From contig NZ_JAJFUC010000064.1 in the NCBI RefSeq assembly GCF_021372645.1, positions 17,030 to 81,029 on the forward strand: 64,000 bases of DNA, in the 5' to 3' direction. The translations under genes were made by a program, and so were the position numbers. Under the pieces are notes generated by a model, which searched no databases, was not told where the DNA came from, and was given only the letters and a program-made list of their open reading frames with translations. Position 1 is the stretch's first letter, and every line of letters starts with the position of its first letter. Below are positions 1 through 8,859 of the stretch, one piece after another. The DNA comes from Clostridium sp. (GTDB taxonomy: Bacteria; Bacillota; Clostridia; Clostridiales; Clostridiaceae).

Positions 1-231
1 TAGAAAAAATATTTGGTATATAAGTTTAAAAAAGAAAAATAAAATAATTGAAGCTTCTTTGTTAAAAAATGTTAGGTAAAAATCTTTTTAATAGATTTAA
101 CAATACTAACAAGCTCATGAAATTTCAAAAGCCCAAAAGTCCTTTTCTTAACATAAATCATATATATTAGAACAATCTTCGATTAAACGTCATATTATAC
201 ACCATGAATATTATTAGGAGATGCTTTCTTC

Positions 232-1245
232 GTGAGAAAGAAGTTAAAGGTGTTAACTGCTTTATTAATTTCAAGTGTAACAGCTATATCCATGTTTGGA
301 TGTAGTAATGCTAAAACTAATGAAGGTAAAGTAACTGTACGTTTAAATGAAGTAACTCGTTCTGTTTTCTATGCACCAATGTATGTTGCAATGAGTGAAG
401 GATTTTTTGAGGAAAATGGAATTGAGATTGATTTACAAACAGGTCAAGGTGCTGACAAGACCATGCAAGCAGTTTTAAGTAAATCAGCAGATATTGGTTT
501 TTGTGGACCTGAGCAAACAATTTACATTAACAATCAAAGAAGAGAAGATTATCCTATACTTTTTGGACAGCTAACTCAAAAGGATGGTTCTTTCTTGGTT
601 GGTCGAACTAAGGACGACAATTTTAAATGGAAAAATATCAAAGGAAAAGATGTTATAGGAGGCAGACCTGGTGGTGTTCCTGCAATGGCTTTGGAGTATG
701 CTATGAAGCAAAACAATATTAATCCTAAGAGTGATGTTAATATGGTTACTAATATAGATTTTGCAGCAACAGCAGGTGCATTTAAAGGCGGTACTGGAGA
801 CTATGTAGCACTTTTTGAACCAACAGCATCAGTTCTTGCAAAAGAGGGAACTGGAACTATACTTGCATCAGTTGGGCAAGAGTCAGGTCTTATTCCGTAT
901 ACTTGTTACTTCACTACAAAATCTTATATGGATAAAAATTCAAAAGTAATTGAAAATTTTACAAAGGCAATTTATAAAGGTCAACAATGGTTTTTTAGTC
1001 ACAGTACAGAAGAAGTGGCTGATAGCATAATTCAATATTTCCCAGGTACTGATAAAGAGACAATTATGACTGTTATAGACAACTACAAAAATATTGATGC
1101 CATAGCACATACTCCAGAGATTAAAGAAGAAAATCTAAGTAGACTTATGGATATAATTACAGATTACGATGCAAGTTTAATGCCACAAAGACCTGAATTT
1201 AATAAGATAGTAGATAATTCATATGCTCAAAAAGTAGTTAAGTAG
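232..1245 (+). CDS. ABC transporter substrate-binding lipoprotein (NMT1/SsuA-like)
   Basis: Extracellular solute receptor of an ABC importer. Residues 1-24 are a lipoprotein signal: basic start, hydrophobic stretch, then lipobox MFGC with the lipidated Cys at 24. The mature part has the NMT1/SsuA-type opening (FYAPMYVAMSEGFFEENGI) and the expected family length of 337 aa. The start is GTG at 232 with AGGAG at 216-220. The ATPase and permease genes follow on the same strand. The family takes up sulfonates, nitrate, riboflavin or thiamine precursors; neither the THI5-type CCCFC motif nor an upstream riboswitch is present, so the substrate cannot be named. Confidence 0.9.
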   Translation: MRKKLKVLTALLISSVTAISMFGCSNAKTNEGKVTVRLNEVTRSVFYAPMYVAMSEGFFEENGIEIDLQTGQGADKTMQAVLSKSADIGFCGPEQTIYINNQRREDYPILFGQLTQKDGSFLVGRTKDDNFKWKNIKGKDVIGGRPGGVPAMALEYAMKQNNINPKSDVNMVTNIDFAATAGAFKGGTGDYVALFEPTASVLAKEGTGTILASVGQESGLIPYTCYFTTKSYMDKNSKVIENFTKAIYKGQQWFFSHSTEEVADSIIQYFPGTDKETIMTVIDNYKNIDAIAHTPEIKEENLSRLMDIITDYDASLMPQRPEFNKIVDNSYAQKVVK

Positions 1246-1280
1246 ATGTCATGTAGAGATGAGAAGGTGGTGATTAAAAT

Positions 1281-2048
1281 TTGAGCTTGCTTAAAATATG
1301 CGATGTATCCATGAATTATCATTCTATTAAAGGAGAAACACAAGCTTTAAATAATGTGAATTTTGAAGTAAATGAGGGTGAGTTTATTTCTATTTTAGGT
1401 CCATCAGGATGTGGCAAATCTACTTTGCTTAATATAATGAATGGATTGTTAGAGCAGTCAAGTGGATATGTATTATACAAAGGTGAAGATATAAAAAATA
1501 ATTTAGATAAAATAGGATATATGTTTCAAAAGGATCATCTTTTTGAATGGAATACTGTTTGGGAGAATGTAACTCTTGGATTAAGAATAAAAAAACAATT
1601 AAATAATGAATCAAAAGAAAAAGTAAATGAATTATTAGACACTTATGGATTATTAAGGTTTAAGGAGCATTATCCAAGTGAACTTTCTGGTGGAATGAGG
1701 CAAAGAGTTGCCCTTATAAGAACTTTAGCTTTAAAACCTGAAATACTTTTTTTAGATGAACCATTTTCAGCACTAGATTATCAATCAAGACTTTTAGTAT
1801 GTGATGATGTTTATAAGATAATAAAAACAGAAAAAAAGACAGCAATTATGGTAACTCATGATATTGCAGAAGCTATTTCTATATCTCAAAAAGTAATAGT
1901 ATTAACTAAAAGACCATCAAGTGTAAAAGTAGAAATTCCTATAGATTTTGGAAATGATAATTTAACTCCATTTCAAAAAAGGAAATCTCCACAGTTTAGT
2001 GACTATTTCAATAGACTATGGAAGGAGTTGGATCAAAGTAATGAGTAA
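1281..2048 (+). CDS. ABC transporter ATP-binding protein (SsuB/TauB-like)
   Basis: Cytoplasmic ATPase that drives the importer encoded around it. Walker A GPSGCGKST is at residues 40-48, the Q-loop near 83, the signature LSGG at 135-138, Walker B ILFLDE at 155-160, and the H-loop in VTHD. The length of 255 aa is normal for the nitrate/sulfonate/taurine class. The start is TTG at 1281 after a GAAGGTGG-type site. The end overlaps the start of the permease gene, so the two are probably translationally coupled. Confidence 0.92.
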   Translation: MSLLKICDVSMNYHSIKGETQALNNVNFEVNEGEFISILGPSGCGKSTLLNIMNGLLEQSSGYVLYKGEDIKNNLDKIGYMFQKDHLFEWNTVWENVTLGLRIKKQLNNESKEKVNELLDTYGLLRFKEHYPSELSGGMRQRVALIRTLALKPEILFLDEPFSALDYQSRLLVCDDVYKIIKTEKKTAIMVTHDIAEAISISQKVIVLTKRPSSVKVEIPIDFGNDNLTPFQKRKSPQFSDYFNRLWKELDQSNE

Positions 2049-2961
2049 GAAACATGAGATACATTTGTTAAAAAAACAAAAAGAAGAGAATACGAGTAGA
2101 AAAAGTGACTATTTAACTGAAAACACTAAAGTGAATAAAAAATATGAAAAAGTTAAAGTACAAGATAAAGTCAGTAACGAACATGAAATATATTTAAAAA
2201 AAGTAAAGTCTACTAAAAGAAGAATTGTAATTATTAGAATCCTTATACTTGTTATTTTCATTGCTTTGTGGCAAATGGCTGCTAGTTTAAAATGGATTGA
2301 TCCATTTCTAACTTCAAGCCCAACTAGAGTTATTAAATCTTTTGTATCTTTATATGAAGATGGAAGCTTATTTAAGCATATAGGTATTACTTGTTATGAA
2401 ACTATTTTAGGATTTTCTTTAGGTACAATTTTAGGTGCATTAATTGCAGTAATTTTATGGTCGTGCCCTCTTGTATCAAAAATATTAGACCCATATATAG
2501 TAGTTTTAAATGCACTTCCTAAGGTTGCTTTAGCTCCAATTATAATTTTTTGGATTGGAAATGGTATGCCTGCTATAATTGTTATTGCACTTTTAATTTC
2601 AGTTGTAACAACAGTTATAAGTGTTCTAACTGGATTTAATGAAATAGATAAAGAAAAAATTATGCTAATGAATACCTTCAGAGCATCTAAGACACAAATA
2701 TTAAGATATTTAATATTTCCATATTCTATTCCCATTTTCATTTCAGCTCTAAAAATAAATGTAGGACTATCTTGGGTAGGCGTAATAATGGGAGAGTTCT
2801 TGGTAGCTAAGAATGGATTAGGATTCTTAATAGTCTATGGAGGACAAGTTGCTCAACTAGATATGGTAATGATGAGTATTGTAATTCTTGCTATAATTGC
2901 ATTTATTATGTATGAAATGGTTGCATTTACAGAAAATAAGTTTGTAAAAGATAAGAATTAA
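2041..2961 (+). CDS. ABC transporter permease (SsuC/TauC-like)
   Basis: Inner-membrane permease of the same importer. It has a charged N-terminal extension of about 60 residues and then about six membrane segments. The BPD_transp_1 coupling region reads ALPKVALAPIIIFWIGNG, and the EEA-like helix follows around the sequence FRASKTQILRYLIFP. I chose ATG 2041, which overlaps the ATPase stop (2046-2048) and has GGAAGGAG at 2020-2027; an in-frame GTG at 1999 lies further inside the upstream gene and lacks a site. The highly charged cytoplasmic N-terminus is longer than in most relatives. Confidence 0.9.
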   Translation: MSKKHEIHLLKKQKEENTSRKSDYLTENTKVNKKYEKVKVQDKVSNEHEIYLKKVKSTKRRIVIIRILILVIFIALWQMAASLKWIDPFLTSSPTRVIKSFVSLYEDGSLFKHIGITCYETILGFSLGTILGALIAVILWSCPLVSKILDPYIVVLNALPKVALAPIIIFWIGNGMPAIIVIALLISVVTTVISVLTGFNEIDKEKIMLMNTFRASKTQILRYLIFPYSIPIFISALKINVGLSWVGVIMGEFLVAKNGLGFLIVYGGQVAQLDMVMMSIVILAIIAFIMYEMVAFTENKFVKDKN

Positions 2962-2989
2962 ATCTAAGGTTTTCTAAATAAATATGTAA

Positions 2990-3215
2990 TAAGGCATAAT
3001 CAAAAAATAACAAGTCAGCATGCTAGTCTATTTTGCGTGATACTTCGTCGGTAAGTTTCGCTAATAGCTCACTATGAACGAAACTCACTTCCTTGTCTGA
3101 CGTAAAGTGAAACTTTTCAGGTGGAATTTTACATTCTAACTGAATCTAGTTGAACCTATCTTAAGGCAAAATATAGATCGCATCATGGACTTGTTATTTT
3201 ATTTCATATGCCTAA
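2990..3215. repeat. 226-bp inverted-repeat element, largest copy of the dispersed family (R1)
   Basis: The left end (AAGGCATAATC... then AATAACAAGTC) is matched in inverse by the right end (GACTTGTTATTTT ... ATATGCCTAA). The similarity extends inwards as an imperfect terminal inverted repeat of about 50 bases (left ...TCTATTTTGC, right GGCAAAATATAGA). The interior of about 125 bases is less AT-rich and shows no open reading frame. The form resembles a MITE or a large palindromic intergenic unit. It fills most of the gap after the ABC operon. Confidence 0.75.
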
Positions 3216-3329
3216 TATAAACACAGTCTCAAAATATATAAATATAACGATGTTTATTAAAAACGTAACCTTTGCTTAACGTAAAAGGCAGTTTTACTTA
3301 TTGAGGTAATAGTAGTAAATTAAATTATA

Positions 3330-3398
3330 TAAGACACATTCAAAAAATAACACACCAGTATGCTTGCATATTTGGTCTGTTATTTTTTTGAAGATATT
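3330..3398. repeat. Short inverted-repeat copy of the same family (R2)
   Basis: The left arm at 3338-3357 reads ATTCAAAAAATAACACACCA and the right arm at 3373-3392 is close to its complement. The outer end GACACATTC and inner CAGTATGC match other copies. It could fold as a hairpin of about 20 bp. The remaining AT-rich DNA between 3215 and the yitT start (3603) shows nothing else I can name. Confidence 0.65.
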
Positions 3399-3602
3399 TA
3401 CGTAATTGAAGGGTTAAAAATTATTTTAAAACAATTCTTTATTTTTTCATAGTAAATGGGTAATATATGTATTATAATATAAAATTGTTTAGTATAAGCT
3501 CAAAACAAATATATTTAATTAAATTCCTACAGTTTATTATATATTAGTTGTTAATTAATATGTGATTTGTAGATGAAATGATTTCAAAATAGGGAGAATG
3601 AC

Positions 3603-4445
3603 ATGAAAATATTAAAAGAATATGGAATTATAACAATAGGAGTAGTCTTAGTACTTATATCATTAGAGTTTTTTTTCTTTCCAAATAAAATAGCTTCAGG
3701 AGGAGTGTCAGGATTAGCATTAGCAATTAATAATATCTTTAAAATAGATACAGGAATAGTAATGGTAATATGTAATGTTATATTATTTGCATTAGCGTTT
3801 ATATTTATTGGAGGAAATTTTGGAATTAAAAGCATGTATGCAGCATTTGGATTAGCATTTGCTTTATCAATTATAGAAAAAACTTCTAAACCAGTAGCAT
3901 TTACAAATAACTTAATGCTTGCTTCAATATTTGGAAGTGTACTTTTAGCTTTGGGAACAGCAATTATGCTTACTCAAGATGCTACAACAGGGGGTACTAG
4001 TATTACAGCGAAAATACTAAGTAAATATGGAAACATAGATTTTGGTAAGGGACTTTTAATATCTGATTCTATTGTAGTAATACTTGCAATGTATACATTT
4101 GGGACAGAACTAGCTTTATTTGGATTATTAAGCATATACTTAACTGGACATTTAATTGATAAATTTATAGATGGATTTAATCTATCAAAGCAAGTTATGG
4201 TATTTACTGAGCAAGAAAAACTTGTAGCTGAGTACATAATTAAGGATATAAATAGAGGATGTACGGTGTTTTATGGAAAGGGTGGATACACAGGAAAGCA
4301 TAGTTGCATGATTTTAACTATATTAAATAGAAGTCAATTTATAAAACTAAAAAAGTTTATTAAAAATAATGATCAAAATGCTTTTATAACAGTTAATGAA
4401 ACAAGTGAAGTTTTAGGAAAAGGATTTAAAAGTTTAAGTGAATAA
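3603..4445 (+). CDS. YitT family membrane protein (DUF161/DUF2179)
   Basis: Integral membrane protein with about five or six hydrophobic segments in residues 5-195 (first part FFFPNKIASGGVSGLALAI is characteristic of the YitT family), then a soluble C-terminal domain of about 80 residues (GCTVFYGKGGYTGKH...MILTILNRSQ) that matches DUF2179. Length 280 aa is typical. The start ATG 3603 has GGGAG at 3592-3596. The function of the family is not established; a transporter or sensor role has been suggested. It appears monocistronic. Confidence 0.88.
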   Translation: MKILKEYGIITIGVVLVLISLEFFFFPNKIASGGVSGLALAINNIFKIDTGIVMVICNVILFALAFIFIGGNFGIKSMYAAFGLAFALSIIEKTSKPVAFTNNLMLASIFGSVLLALGTAIMLTQDATTGGTSITAKILSKYGNIDFGKGLLISDSIVVILAMYTFGTELALFGLLSIYLTGHLIDKFIDGFNLSKQVMVFTEQEKLVAEYIIKDINRGCTVFYGKGGYTGKHSCMILTILNRSQFIKLKKFIKNNDQNAFITVNETSEVLGKGFKSLSE

Positions 4446-4531
4446 AAAATAAAAAACACATTTATATAAGGTTCGCGTATATAATCAGACTACAAAAGTT
4501 GTTTAGCAATATTTACTTGTTGATTATTATA

Positions 4532-4627
4532 ATGAGTGCAAATTATAATTATGTAGACAAACTGATTAGTAAGTATAAAAAAGAATTAACAAATGAGGAT
4601 GTTGAAATAATATATGTGGGAGAATAG
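4532..4627 (+). CDS. Possible 31-residue small ORF upstream of an orphan gene
   Basis: ATG 4532 to TAG 4625 encodes 31 residues ending ...DVEIIYVGE. The composition (charged, amphipathic) looks protein-like, but there is no clear ribosome binding site. It ends 5 bases before the next gene in a different frame. It may be a real leader ORF or the displaced N-terminus of the following gene after a frameshift. Confidence 0.25.
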   Translation: MSANYNYVDKLISKYKKELTNEDVEIIYVGE

Positions 4628-4632
4628 TAAAG

Positions 4633-5793
4633 ATGGAGTGTGACGATGAACTACTTATAGCTTACGGGCTAGGGTATGCTTTTGAAAAAAGCAAATTATT
4701 AATTATTTCAGAAATTGAAGAAAAAATAGTATTGAAACATGAAATAAATATTATAGAAGAAATAAATAATATTAATAAATTTAAAGAAAAACTTTATACT
4801 AAAGGTAATTTTGAATTTCCCAATGATTATATTGTAAACATAGAAGAAGCTTTAGAAGAAAAGTTATCAAAAATCATCCCTATAATTACATCAATAAAAC
4901 CTAAAAATAAAAGTATAGAAACGCAATCTCATCTTATGGAGGAATATATCAAAAGAGATTTAAGCCAATTGCGATTAAGAAAAGAAGGTTATATACAAAA
5001 AGACTCAACTTTAATTAAAGAATATTTAGATAATTGTACCGAAGATTTAGGGACAAATGTAAAAGATAAAAATCAAAAATTCTTAAAATATAATAAACTA
5101 ATTCTAAAAACTATTCTTACTGCTAGCTTTGGAAATGAATTTAGTCATTTTTTAAGCAAACAAGGACAAGCTGGCATAATGAGTAGAAAGGATAAGCTTA
5201 TAGAAAAACAATTAGAATATGAACTTGAGAATAACATCTTAATAACAAAGAAGTATAGCGAATTTGATTTTTTAAATTTATTATTATTTCTTGAAGAATG
5301 GCAAAAGAAATATTTTATATGGGATGAAAAGTATACAAGCTTAATGTTTTCAATTAGTAAAAATGGTGAAAAATATAATAGTCAAAAATCAGAGATAAAA
5401 GATTTCGTAATATCTTTTATCAAAGGAAAGAGATATTTATATTTTCCTTTTGGCAAGTATAATGAAGATAATGTATTTATAACCTTGGATGATCAAACAT
5501 ATCATAATAATACTAAGAACAAAGAAAATAATATAAACATAGAAAATAAACGAAGTAAGGTAATTTTAGAAAAAAAAGAAAATAATTTATACCAAATTAC
5601 TTCTGTTGATTTTCAAGAAATTGATTTAGACTATAACAAGGAATTAGGATATTTATTTTCATATAGGAATGATAATGTTGACGTTTATTTAGTTATTTAT
5701 GATCAAAAGAATCAAGAAGTAAGTTATGTAGATAAATTTGAAGTTTTGAAGACAAAAATGATTGAAGTATTGGAAAAGTATTTTATTCAATGA
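4633..5793 (+). CDS. Hypothetical protein, 386 aa
   Basis: I do not recognise this protein. It is soluble, rich in Lys, Glu, Asn and Ile, has no signal peptide or membrane segment, and shows predicted helical stretches in the first half (about residues 20-230) and a more beta-like second half (residues 255-386). There are no clear enzymatic motifs; four scattered Cys do not form a metal site. The start ATG 4633 has GGGAG at 4618-4622. The 31-codon ORF just upstream might be part of the original gene. It is followed by a strong bidirectional terminator, so it is transcribed alone or with that short ORF. Confidence 0.7.
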   Translation: MECDDELLIAYGLGYAFEKSKLLIISEIEEKIVLKHEINIIEEINNINKFKEKLYTKGNFEFPNDYIVNIEEALEEKLSKIIPIITSIKPKNKSIETQSHLMEEYIKRDLSQLRLRKEGYIQKDSTLIKEYLDNCTEDLGTNVKDKNQKFLKYNKLILKTILTASFGNEFSHFLSKQGQAGIMSRKDKLIEKQLEYELENNILITKKYSEFDFLNLLLFLEEWQKKYFIWDEKYTSLMFSISKNGEKYNSQKSEIKDFVISFIKGKRYLYFPFGKYNEDNVFITLDDQTYHNNTKNKENNINIENKRSKVILEKKENNLYQITSVDFQEIDLDYNKELGYLFSYRNDNVDVYLVIYDQKNQEVSYVDKFEVLKTKMIEVLEKYFIQ

Positions 5794-5822
5794 AGTTACG
5801 AATCACTTGATGATATAAAAAT

Positions 5823-5870
5823 AAAGGGCTGTTTCAAAATAATTAGGAGTATTTTGAAACAACCCTTTAA
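5823..5870. terminator. Bidirectional terminator
   Basis: A stem of about 19 bp (AAAGGGCTGTTTCAAAATA paired with TATTTTGAAACAACCCTTT) with a short loop, lying between convergent genes ending at 5793 and 5891. One bulge interrupts the stem. Confidence 0.85.
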
Positions 5871-5890
5871 ACTTTTGCATTCTTGAATAG

Positions 5891-6499
5891 TTATTTTTTT
5901 GATGATTCGTTAAGCTGTCTACGTTTTTTAGTTTTCTTTTTCATAACTGAAAATCCAAAAGAACCAATAGGTTTTTTAGCTAATGGAAAGTATTCACCGT
6001 GACAGTAAGACATCATATTTGCATTTTCAAAATGAATTTTACCTTTTTCGTCTAACAAATCTTCATTAACATGAGAAGCAACAACTTCAGCTATAAACAT
6101 ATCATGAGTTCCAAGTGGAATTATATTCTTCACTTTACACTCAATATTTACAGGGCATTCATCTATATATGGGGTCAATACTTTATGGCTTTCTTTTAAA
6201 GTAAAGCCCATTTCAGTTATTTTATCATTCTTTTTACCAGACCTAACTCCGCAATAATCTACTTTCTTTACTAAATCAGAACTAGGTAAATTTACAACAA
6301 ACTCCATGGATTCTTTTATATACTCATAAGATAATCTTTCTGGTCTTATGGAAATATAAAGCATAGGCGGTTTTGTATTTATAGTACCAGTCCAGCCAAC
6401 TGTAAAAACGTTGGTTTTACCAACATTATTTTTGGAAGTAATTAAAACCACAGGTACTGGGTTTAAAATTACACTTCCTTTAAAATTAATTTTATCCAT
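5891..6499 (-). CDS. Flavin reductase-like domain protein (FMN-binding)
   Basis: Single-domain protein of the flavin reductase/DIM6-NTAB family, 202 aa. The N-terminal strand PVVLITSK...VGKTNVFTVGWTG and the segment ISIRPERLSYEYI form the typical FMN-binding region; NLPSSDLV and DYCGVRSGKK follow as in clostridial relatives. The family binds FMN and often acts as a flavoredoxin or flavin reductase; the partner here is unknown. The start at 6499 is supported by AGGAG at 6509-6513 on the minus strand. The last 15 residues are strongly basic. It is probably monocistronic. Confidence 0.85.
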   Translation of the reverse strand: MDKINFKGSVILNPVPVVLITSKNNVGKTNVFTVGWTGTINTKPPMLYISIRPERLSYEYIKESMEFVVNLPSSDLVKKVDYCGVRSGKKNDKITEMGFTLKESHKVLTPYIDECPVNIECKVKNIIPLGTHDMFIAEVVASHVNEDLLDEKGKIHFENANMMSYCHGEYFPLAKKPIGSFGFSVMKKKTKKRRQLNESSKK

Positions 6500-6523
6500 T
6501 TTAAATTACTCCTTTAAACAAAT

Positions 6524-6573
6524 ACATCTTCAAAATAAATGGGAAGTATACCAACCAATTTACTTGAAGATGT
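6524..6573. terminator. Hairpin downstream of the carboxypeptidase gene, probable terminator
   Basis: ACATCTT-type arms at 6524-6533 and 6564-6573 give a stem of about 10 bp that extends imperfectly inwards. It sits 26 bases past the carboxypeptidase stop on the minus strand. The T-run is weak, so termination is probable rather than certain. Confidence 0.45.
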
Positions 6574-6598
6574 GTAAATTAATTTTATAAAAACTAGA

Positions 6599-7912
6599 TT
6601 AATATCTTCTTCTGTTCTTGTAACTATTCTTTTTACGTCTTGAATTAGATGCCATATTTTTAATAAGTGCAACTAAAGTAATAATAATAACTATAGCTAC
6701 TATGGTAGATATATATATTATTAAATTATCTTTAATTAGTGCACCGAGTGAAATATCTACTGCACCTGTAACTTCTTCAGTATGATTTCTTGTGCTATAA
6801 GTTAATTTAATATTTTTATTAGAAACTAAACTCCATGCACTAGAATCAGTTCCATTATAAGTGATTTTAGATTCATCATCATTAATTGCATTCTTATAAT
6901 ATGTTACATTTTGAGTTAATTTAATTGGTACAGAAATAGTTTTTGAAGGACCCCAAAAACCAAATGCTTTATATTTTACATCAGCAGTTCCAACATTTTC
7001 TCCACTAGATTTATAGGTTTCTTTAGTAGCTTCATAACTGTAATCCATAATAGAATCCATATCATTGAATTTTGTCATATCTGCATTATCAATTTGTCTA
7101 CTTTTAAGTACAACACCTATTATTTTTCTACCATCTCTTTCATAGACTGTAGCTAAACATCCACCAGCAGGAACAGTAGTTCCGGTCTTTCCAGCAATAT
7201 TACCATTCTTACCTAGAGTTAGATTTCTATTTTCTAAAATTATTTTAGAATTTTTTAGAGTTATAGGAGCTTTTTGAAGTTCCATTGTGTCTCTTTCCCA
7301 AGGAGTGTCAAAAGCTGCTTTTGTTATTAAAGATAAGTCAAAAGCTGTAGTATAATGATTATCATTATGCAATCCATTAGGTGTAATAAAATTACTGTTA
7401 TTAGCTCCAAGCTCTTTTGCTTTTTTATTCATTAAATCAGCAAAGGCATTAACATTACCTGAAATATTATCCGCAATAACGTAAGCAGTATCATTACCTG
7501 AAAATAACAATAACCCCTTCATAATGTCATCAGCAGATACTGTATCGCCAGGCTGCATAGTATTGTGCATATAATTTATATTTAAAGAATATTCAGGTTG
7601 TTCTTTTGCTGATTTAGTATACTCAAGTTCATCAGTTGGTTTTTTATTTTCAGCTAATAATAAACCCGTTAAAAGTTTTGTTGTACTAGCCGGATATCTT
7701 TTGCTATCAGCATCTTTGCAATATATTATTTCTCCAGTATCATAATCCATAGTTAAAGCTGATTCACCTTTAATTTCTGGTAAGCTATTTGCAGTAGTTT
7801 CAGTTTTAGATTTTGTCGTAGAATTTGCTGCATAACTTGCCGTAGTTAATGGGCTAAATAAAGAAAGAGAAAGGGTTAATACAAGTGCTTTTAAAACTAA
7901 ATTTTTTTTCAA
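6599..7912 (-). CDS. D-alanyl-D-alanine carboxypeptidase (DacF/PBP5 family)
   Basis: Low-molecular-weight penicillin-binding protein that trims the terminal D-Ala from peptidoglycan stem peptides outside the membrane. Counted from the start chosen here: signal peptide about 1-29 (ends TASYAA), active-site STTK at 76-79, SGN at 137-139, KTGT at 241-244, a C-terminal beta domain, and a membrane anchor near 395-415 followed by a basic tail. I chose TTG at 7912 because GGAGAG lies 7 bases upstream and it gives a clean signal peptide; the in-frame ATG at 7933 has no ribosome binding site. The C-terminal transmembrane helix replaces the amphipathic anchor of some relatives. Confidence 0.92.
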   Translation of the reverse strand: MKKNLVLKALVLTLSLSLFSPLTTASYAANSTTKSKTETTANSLPEIKGESALTMDYDTGEIIYCKDADSKRYPASTTKLLTGLLLAENKKPTDELEYTKSAKEQPEYSLNINYMHNTMQPGDTVSADDIMKGLLLFSGNDTAYVIADNISGNVNAFADLMNKKAKELGANNSNFITPNGLHNDNHYTTAFDLSLITKAAFDTPWERDTMELQKAPITLKNSKIILENRNLTLGKNGNIAGKTGTTVPAGGCLATVYERDGRKIIGVVLKSRQIDNADMTKFNDMDSIMDYSYEATKETYKSSGENVGTADVKYKAFGFWGPSKTISVPIKLTQNVTYYKNAINDDESKITYNGTDSSAWSLVSNKNIKLTYSTRNHTEEVTGAVDISLGALIKDNLIIYISTIVAIVIIITLVALIKNMASNSRRKKNSYKNRRRY

Positions 7913-7937
7913 ATCAAATCTCTCCACTTCCATCTAG

Positions 7938-8009
7938 GGATCTGAAAAAAATAAAAATTCAAAGCTGTTATGTAAACATGTATTGGATAATTATTTTTTT
8001 CAGATGCCT
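7938..8009. repeat. Inverted-repeat element (R3), upstream of the carboxypeptidase gene
   Basis: GATCTGAAAAAAATA near 7939-7953 is inverted in TATTTTTTTCAGATGCC at 7992-8008. The end AGGCATCTGAAAAAAAT resembles the other family copies but with CTG in place of the usual ATTC. It lies in the 5' region of the carboxypeptidase gene. Confidence 0.55.
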
Positions 8010-8032
8010 TCAATATATTAAAACATTTTTAG

Positions 8033-8070
8033 TATAACATTTATGCAACGATATAACAATAAATGTTATA
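8033..8070. repeat. 11-bp inverted repeat between gatD and the carboxypeptidase gene
   Basis: TATAACATTTA at 8033-8043 is perfectly inverted at 8060-8070, with a 16-base loop. It may be the terminator of gatD or an operator for the carboxypeptidase gene; the sequence does not decide. Confidence 0.4.
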
Positions 8071-8118
8071 TTAAAAAATTACTACAATATATAACAATTT
8101 ATAGGTGTATATTTGGGG

Positions 8119-8841
8119 TTATTTTAGCCTTTCCATTATAGATTCTTTTGCTTTTTTCTCAAATTCATCATTTAATGAATTTAATTGTACTTCTTCACCA
8201 TATTTTTTATGAAGTGCTAAAGTTAAAAGCCTATCTGCAAACTCAGGATTCTTAGAAAGAAAAGAACCATGGAAATATGAGCCAAAGGTATTTTTATATA
8301 TACATCCTTCAAATCCATCTTCTCCATTATTACCATATCCATGAATACACTTTCCAAGAGGAGTGTGATTATTTATGTAAGTTCTTCCTGAATGATTTTC
8401 AAAACCGACATAAGTTTCATTGAATTTTTCATTAAATATTTCAGTGTTTCCAATGAATCTAGTATCGCCCCCTTCAGTATAAACATCTAAAATGCCAAGG
8501 CCTTCTATTTTTTCACCATTTGGCGCAGTATAGTATTTACCTAATAATTGATATCCACCGCATATGGCAAGAAGAACTTTTTCATCTTCAATATAGCTTG
8601 TCAAAGTTTCTTTCTTTATTTGATTTAAATCATTTGAAACTATAGACTGTTCATAATCTTGACCACCACCAAAGAAAATAATGTCCACATTTTCTTTATC
8701 TATATTTTCACCTAAAGAACAGTTTATTATATTTACATCAATGCCTCTAAGTGCTGCTCTATGTTTTAAAATAAGTACATTGCCTACATCACCATATACA
8801 TTTAATAAATCGGGATATAAGTGACAAATAGTTAGTTCCAT
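8119..8841 (-). CDS. gatD: Lipid II isoglutaminyl synthase, glutamine amidotransferase subunit GatD
   Basis: Releases ammonia from glutamine for MurT, which amidates the D-Glu of the lipid II stem peptide to D-isoglutamine. It is a class I glutamine amidotransferase of the CobB/CobQ-like type: nucleophile Cys94 in LAICGGYQLLG, catalytic His191 in YFHGSF, oxyanion-type FFGGGQDYEQ near 56-65. The Cys position equals that reported for Staphylococcus GatD. Start ATG at 8841 with a CGGAGGTT site. It follows murT by 18 bases, so the two form an operon. Confidence 0.93.
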   Translation of the reverse strand: MELTICHLYPDLLNVYGDVGNVLILKHRAALRGIDVNIINCSLGENIDKENVDIIFFGGGQDYEQSIVSNDLNQIKKETLTSYIEDEKVLLAICGGYQLLGKYYTAPNGEKIEGLGILDVYTEGGDTRFIGNTEIFNEKFNETYVGFENHSGRTYINNHTPLGKCIHGYGNNGEDGFEGCIYKNTFGSYFHGSFLSKNPEFADRLLTLALHKKYGEEVQLNSLNDEFEKKAKESIMERLK

Positions 8842-8859
8842 AACTTAAACCTCCGTATC

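Noticed and set aside
1-231. Possible TPP or other riboswitch before the NMT1-like operon
   Set aside because: No CTGAGA-type core or other aptamer motif; only AT-rich sequence and the gene's RBS are seen.
2394-2741. 115-codon open frame on the minus strand
   Set aside because: Antisense shadow of the ABC permease coding region.
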